Source of the DNA: Bathyarchaeum sp965602795
Lineage (GTDB): Archaea > Thermoproteota > Bathyarchaeia > Bathyarchaeales > Bathyarchaeaceae
Assembly (NCBI GenBank): GCA_965602795.1
Contig: CBFCZR010000003.1
Coordinates: 1 to 32,453 of the forward strand
Length of the DNA: 32,453 bases
Direction: 5' to 3'
Shown: positions 31,297 through 32,453 of the stretch, piece after piece
How positions within the stretch are numbered: position 1 is the first letter of the stretch
Layout of the letters: each line of letters begins with the position of its first letter
Translations under genes and position numbers: made by a program
The notes under the pieces: generated by a model
Database searches by the model: none
What the model was told of the DNA's origin: nothing
Seen by the model: only the letters and a program-made list of their open reading frames with translations

Positions 31297-31356
31297 TTCA
31301 ACAATATTCTGTTATCAGGAGCTTTAATGTGATTGTTGAGAAGCAGTTTTTTCCAA
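31297..31356. repeat. Dispersed repeat, copy 5 (rearranged)
   Basis: TTCAACAATATTCTGTTATC and AGGAGCTTTAAT resemble the second half of the element in forward orientation. They are followed at once by ATTGTTGAGAAGCAG and TTTTTTCC, which is the first half in reverse orientation. The outcome is a head-to-head composite with CAACAAT facing ATTGTTG. Confidence 0.55.
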
Positions 31357-31484
31357 AAATTAGGTTAACCGCCGAATTGTGTGTACTCTGGGGTTTCAGC
31401 GAATGGAATGGGGTAATTCAAGCCAGCCTTTGGTTAAGGTGTTCTAATCAGTCGCTGACTCACGCGGGGGGTTAGGTAGGTTGG

Positions 31485-31718
31485 TTAGAAAAAGGTGCGA
31501 TTTTCTTCTTTTTGTCCTTGCCAGTCATCGCCGCGTATTGCCCATGCATTCTTCATGTCAAATCTTTTGTTTACATTAGAGTCACTTCGTTGCTTACGTC
31601 TGCGTTTCGCGTAACAACTTTTACAGTAAACAGGTTTTCCAGCAGTAGGCTTGAAGGGCACGGTAGCAGGTTTGCCGCATTCACTACACTTAATTTCAAA
31701 CATTGTTTTTTGAGACAT
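31485..31718 (-). CDS. Small zinc-ribbon protein (CxxC...CxxC type)
   Basis: The 77-residue protein has a four-cysteine zinc ribbon, C11-C14 and C32-C35, with the intervening KPATVPFKPTAGKPVYC typical of a small family common in Thaumarchaeota, Bathyarchaeia and some bacteria, where it appears alone or fused to other domains. It is followed by a strongly basic patch (AKRRRKQR) and a polar tail, which suggests nucleic-acid binding, but no specific role is known. AGAGGTGA lies 7 nt before the ATG. It stands alone; the nearest gene upstream in the same direction is 230 nt away. Confidence 0.8.
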   Translation of the reverse strand: MSQKTMFEIKCSECGKPATVPFKPTAGKPVYCKSCYAKRRRKQRSDSNVNKRFDMKNAWAIRGDDWQGQKEENRTFF

Positions 31719-31949
31719 ACAAAATCACCTCTTTCTCTCTTGTATAAGATGAATTAGCACTAGGTCTCCGCGGTTGAGTTTCACAGCGCTGCGACAATAG
31801 TTATACAGATTCATCCAACTCGGTTTTCAGATTTCTAAAAGATTTCGTTTATTCGAGGGACAAGCCCATGCGACAAAAGAACTCTTTTGGTATAGTAACG
31901 TTTGCACTCTTATAAAGGGTAGGTGAATGGGAGCACTTGCAGCCTGTTT

Positions 31950-32321
31950 CTAGAACAGACCCATTTGGATCAATTTACGTAGGTTATTAATTTCGATTTC
32001 TGTTGTCCCTGTTAGCAACTGAGAAAAGTTGGGCTTCGCATCCGAACCTAATGTCAGCACAGTGACACCCTTGTAAGAAATTGTTACAGTTACTCCTTCG
32101 CTTTTCAGTTCTTCAGCTGCATTCTTCAGATGTCTAAGTAGTTCCCGAAAAGACCTGATTCCTATACTGTCTTTTAGTACGCCTTTTATGAACCTGTTAT
32201 CAACTATGTTCAGATCGATTTGATGAGGCAAGACCGATAGTTGCAGCAGCCTTTCGTTGCTACTAGATAGGTTAACTTTTCCCGATTTAAGCACATGACT
32301 TAACAGGGTTAGTAACTGCAA
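31950..32321 (-). CDS. Unknown protein, about 123 residues
   Basis: I do not recognise this protein. It is a soluble alpha/beta product with SSNERLLQLSVLPHQIDLN near the start, a helical centre (FRELLRHLKNAAEELKSEGV), a strand hairpin (VTISYKGVTVLTLG) and a C-terminal helix NLRKLIQM. The hairpin with helix pattern could be a small lipid- or nucleic-acid-binding fold, but that is only a guess. The start is TTG 32321 with a GGTG about 5 nt upstream; an in-frame stop lies just before, so it cannot be much longer. It follows the truncated gene at the window edge by 21 nt, so the two are probably co-transcribed. Confidence 0.6.
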   Translation of the reverse strand: MQLLTLLSHVLKSGKVNLSSSNERLLQLSVLPHQIDLNIVDNRFIKGVLKDSIGIRSFRELLRHLKNAAEELKSEGVTVTISYKGVTVLTLGSDAKPNFSQLLTGTTEIEINNLRKLIQMGLF

Positions 32322-32342
32322 TTTTGCACCATTTTAGAGAGG

Positions 32343-32453
32343 TCACTTCTTTTCTGCAACGTAGAGAACGTCTAAAACAACGGAGCCATTTAGTTTTGCT
32401 TTGAACATTCCAGCGTCTAAGGTTAGGTCCTGAAAGCTAAGCTTGATATCTGA
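32343..32453 (-). CDS. C-terminal end of an unknown protein (rest outside window)
   Basis: The frame on the minus strand is open from the window edge to a TGA at 32345-32343 and encodes 36 residues, including LSFQDLTLDAGMFKAKLNG and VVLDVLYVAEKK at the C-terminus. Composition is coding-like, and the stop stands 21 nt before the next gene on the same strand. Nothing in this fragment identifies a family. Confidence 0.55.
   Translation of the reverse strand, partial: SDIKLSFQDLTLDAGMFKAKLNGSVVLDVLYVAEKK

Larger units (their letters stand above)
30900..31484. other. Gene-free stretch of 585 nt carrying repeat copies 4 and 5
   Basis: No open frame with plausible composition or ribosome binding site is seen on either strand. 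The first 290 nt are fairly G-rich toward the end with only small hairpins, for example GATGC-TGCCG-GCATC at 30929-30943. The next part holds repeat copy 4 and the rearranged copy 5. The last 100 nt before the zinc-ribbon stop show nothing I can name. A structured RNA cannot be excluded. Confidence 0.5.

Noticed and set aside
31908..31918. Plus-strand TATA-like CTTATAAAG that could drive antisense RNA to the 31950 gene
   Set aside because: It is a single short motif with no downstream plus-strand gene; evidence is too weak.
1..32453. tRNA, rRNA genes and CRISPR arrays
   Set aside because: I looked for T-loop-like GGTTCRANYC with a matching acceptor stem, rRNA-like stretches and regularly spaced repeats, and saw none; by eye this is not exhaustive.

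Overview
The window is archaeal chromosomal DNA. The markers are archaeal-type ribosomal proteins (L3, L4, L23, L2), a TFB initiation factor, ATP-dependent DNA ligase, family X polymerase with a PHP domain, and a complete Cdv (ESCRT) division operon with CdvA, CdvB and a Vps4-like CdvC. CdvA points to the TACK group rather than Euryarchaeota or Asgard. With acyl-CoA oxidation genes, a possible pterin glutamate ligase and an HTH_45-like regulator, a Bathyarchaeia-like organism is my best guess. That placement is inference, not proof. Promoters look archaeal (TATA boxes 20-30 nt before the expected transcript start), and many starts are TTG or GTG behind Shine-Dalgarno (SD) sites.

Layout. 1-615: the end of a metallo-beta-lactamase-fold protein. 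765-4376 (+): L3-L4-L23, a DedA-type membrane protein, then L2; the usual S19-L22-S3 continuation is absent. 4405-5990 (-): TFB and a HIT protein. 6144-9638 (+): DNA ligase and PolX. 9726-14969 (-): a coiled-coil protein followed by acyl-CoA dehydrogenase, enoyl-CoA hydratase, thiolase, its DUF35 partner and 3-hydroxyacyl-CoA dehydrogenase, which together make a full beta-oxidation cycle. 15183-17544 (-): RimK-like ligase, FdhD and DUF2284. 17788-19907 (+): CitG-like protein and a MOT1-type molybdate/sulfate transporter. 19931-22471 (-): DUF1786 and aspartate kinase. 22738-26755 (+): small membrane protein, winged-helix protein, lipid-linked-sugar flippase, unknown protein, MobB. 26904-30458 (-): the cdv operon (ESCRT-III paralog, cdvA, cdvB, cdvC). 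30684 to the end: small membrane protein, a gene-free stretch of 585 nt, a zinc-ribbon protein and two unknown genes.

Most notable observations. (1) cdvB has no ATG, GTG or TTG that would give a full-length protein. Its ESCRT-III core is open for 102 codons upstream of the first ordinary start, and a GAGGT site sits 7 nt before an in-frame ATC at 28957. (2) The thiolase shows the same pattern: conserved N-terminal sequence lies upstream of the first ordinary start, with an AGGG site 7 nt before an in-frame ACG; a 1-nt indel is the alternative. (3) A dispersed intergenic repeat of about 55-60 bp is present in at least four copies plus a rearranged fifth. It has an oligo-T/oligo-A hairpin, a conserved CAACAAT block and a terminal CTATTAGG/CCTAATAG inverted repeat. 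(4) FdhD, a MOT1-like transporter and MobB are scattered through one region, suggesting an active molybdenum-enzyme metabolism.
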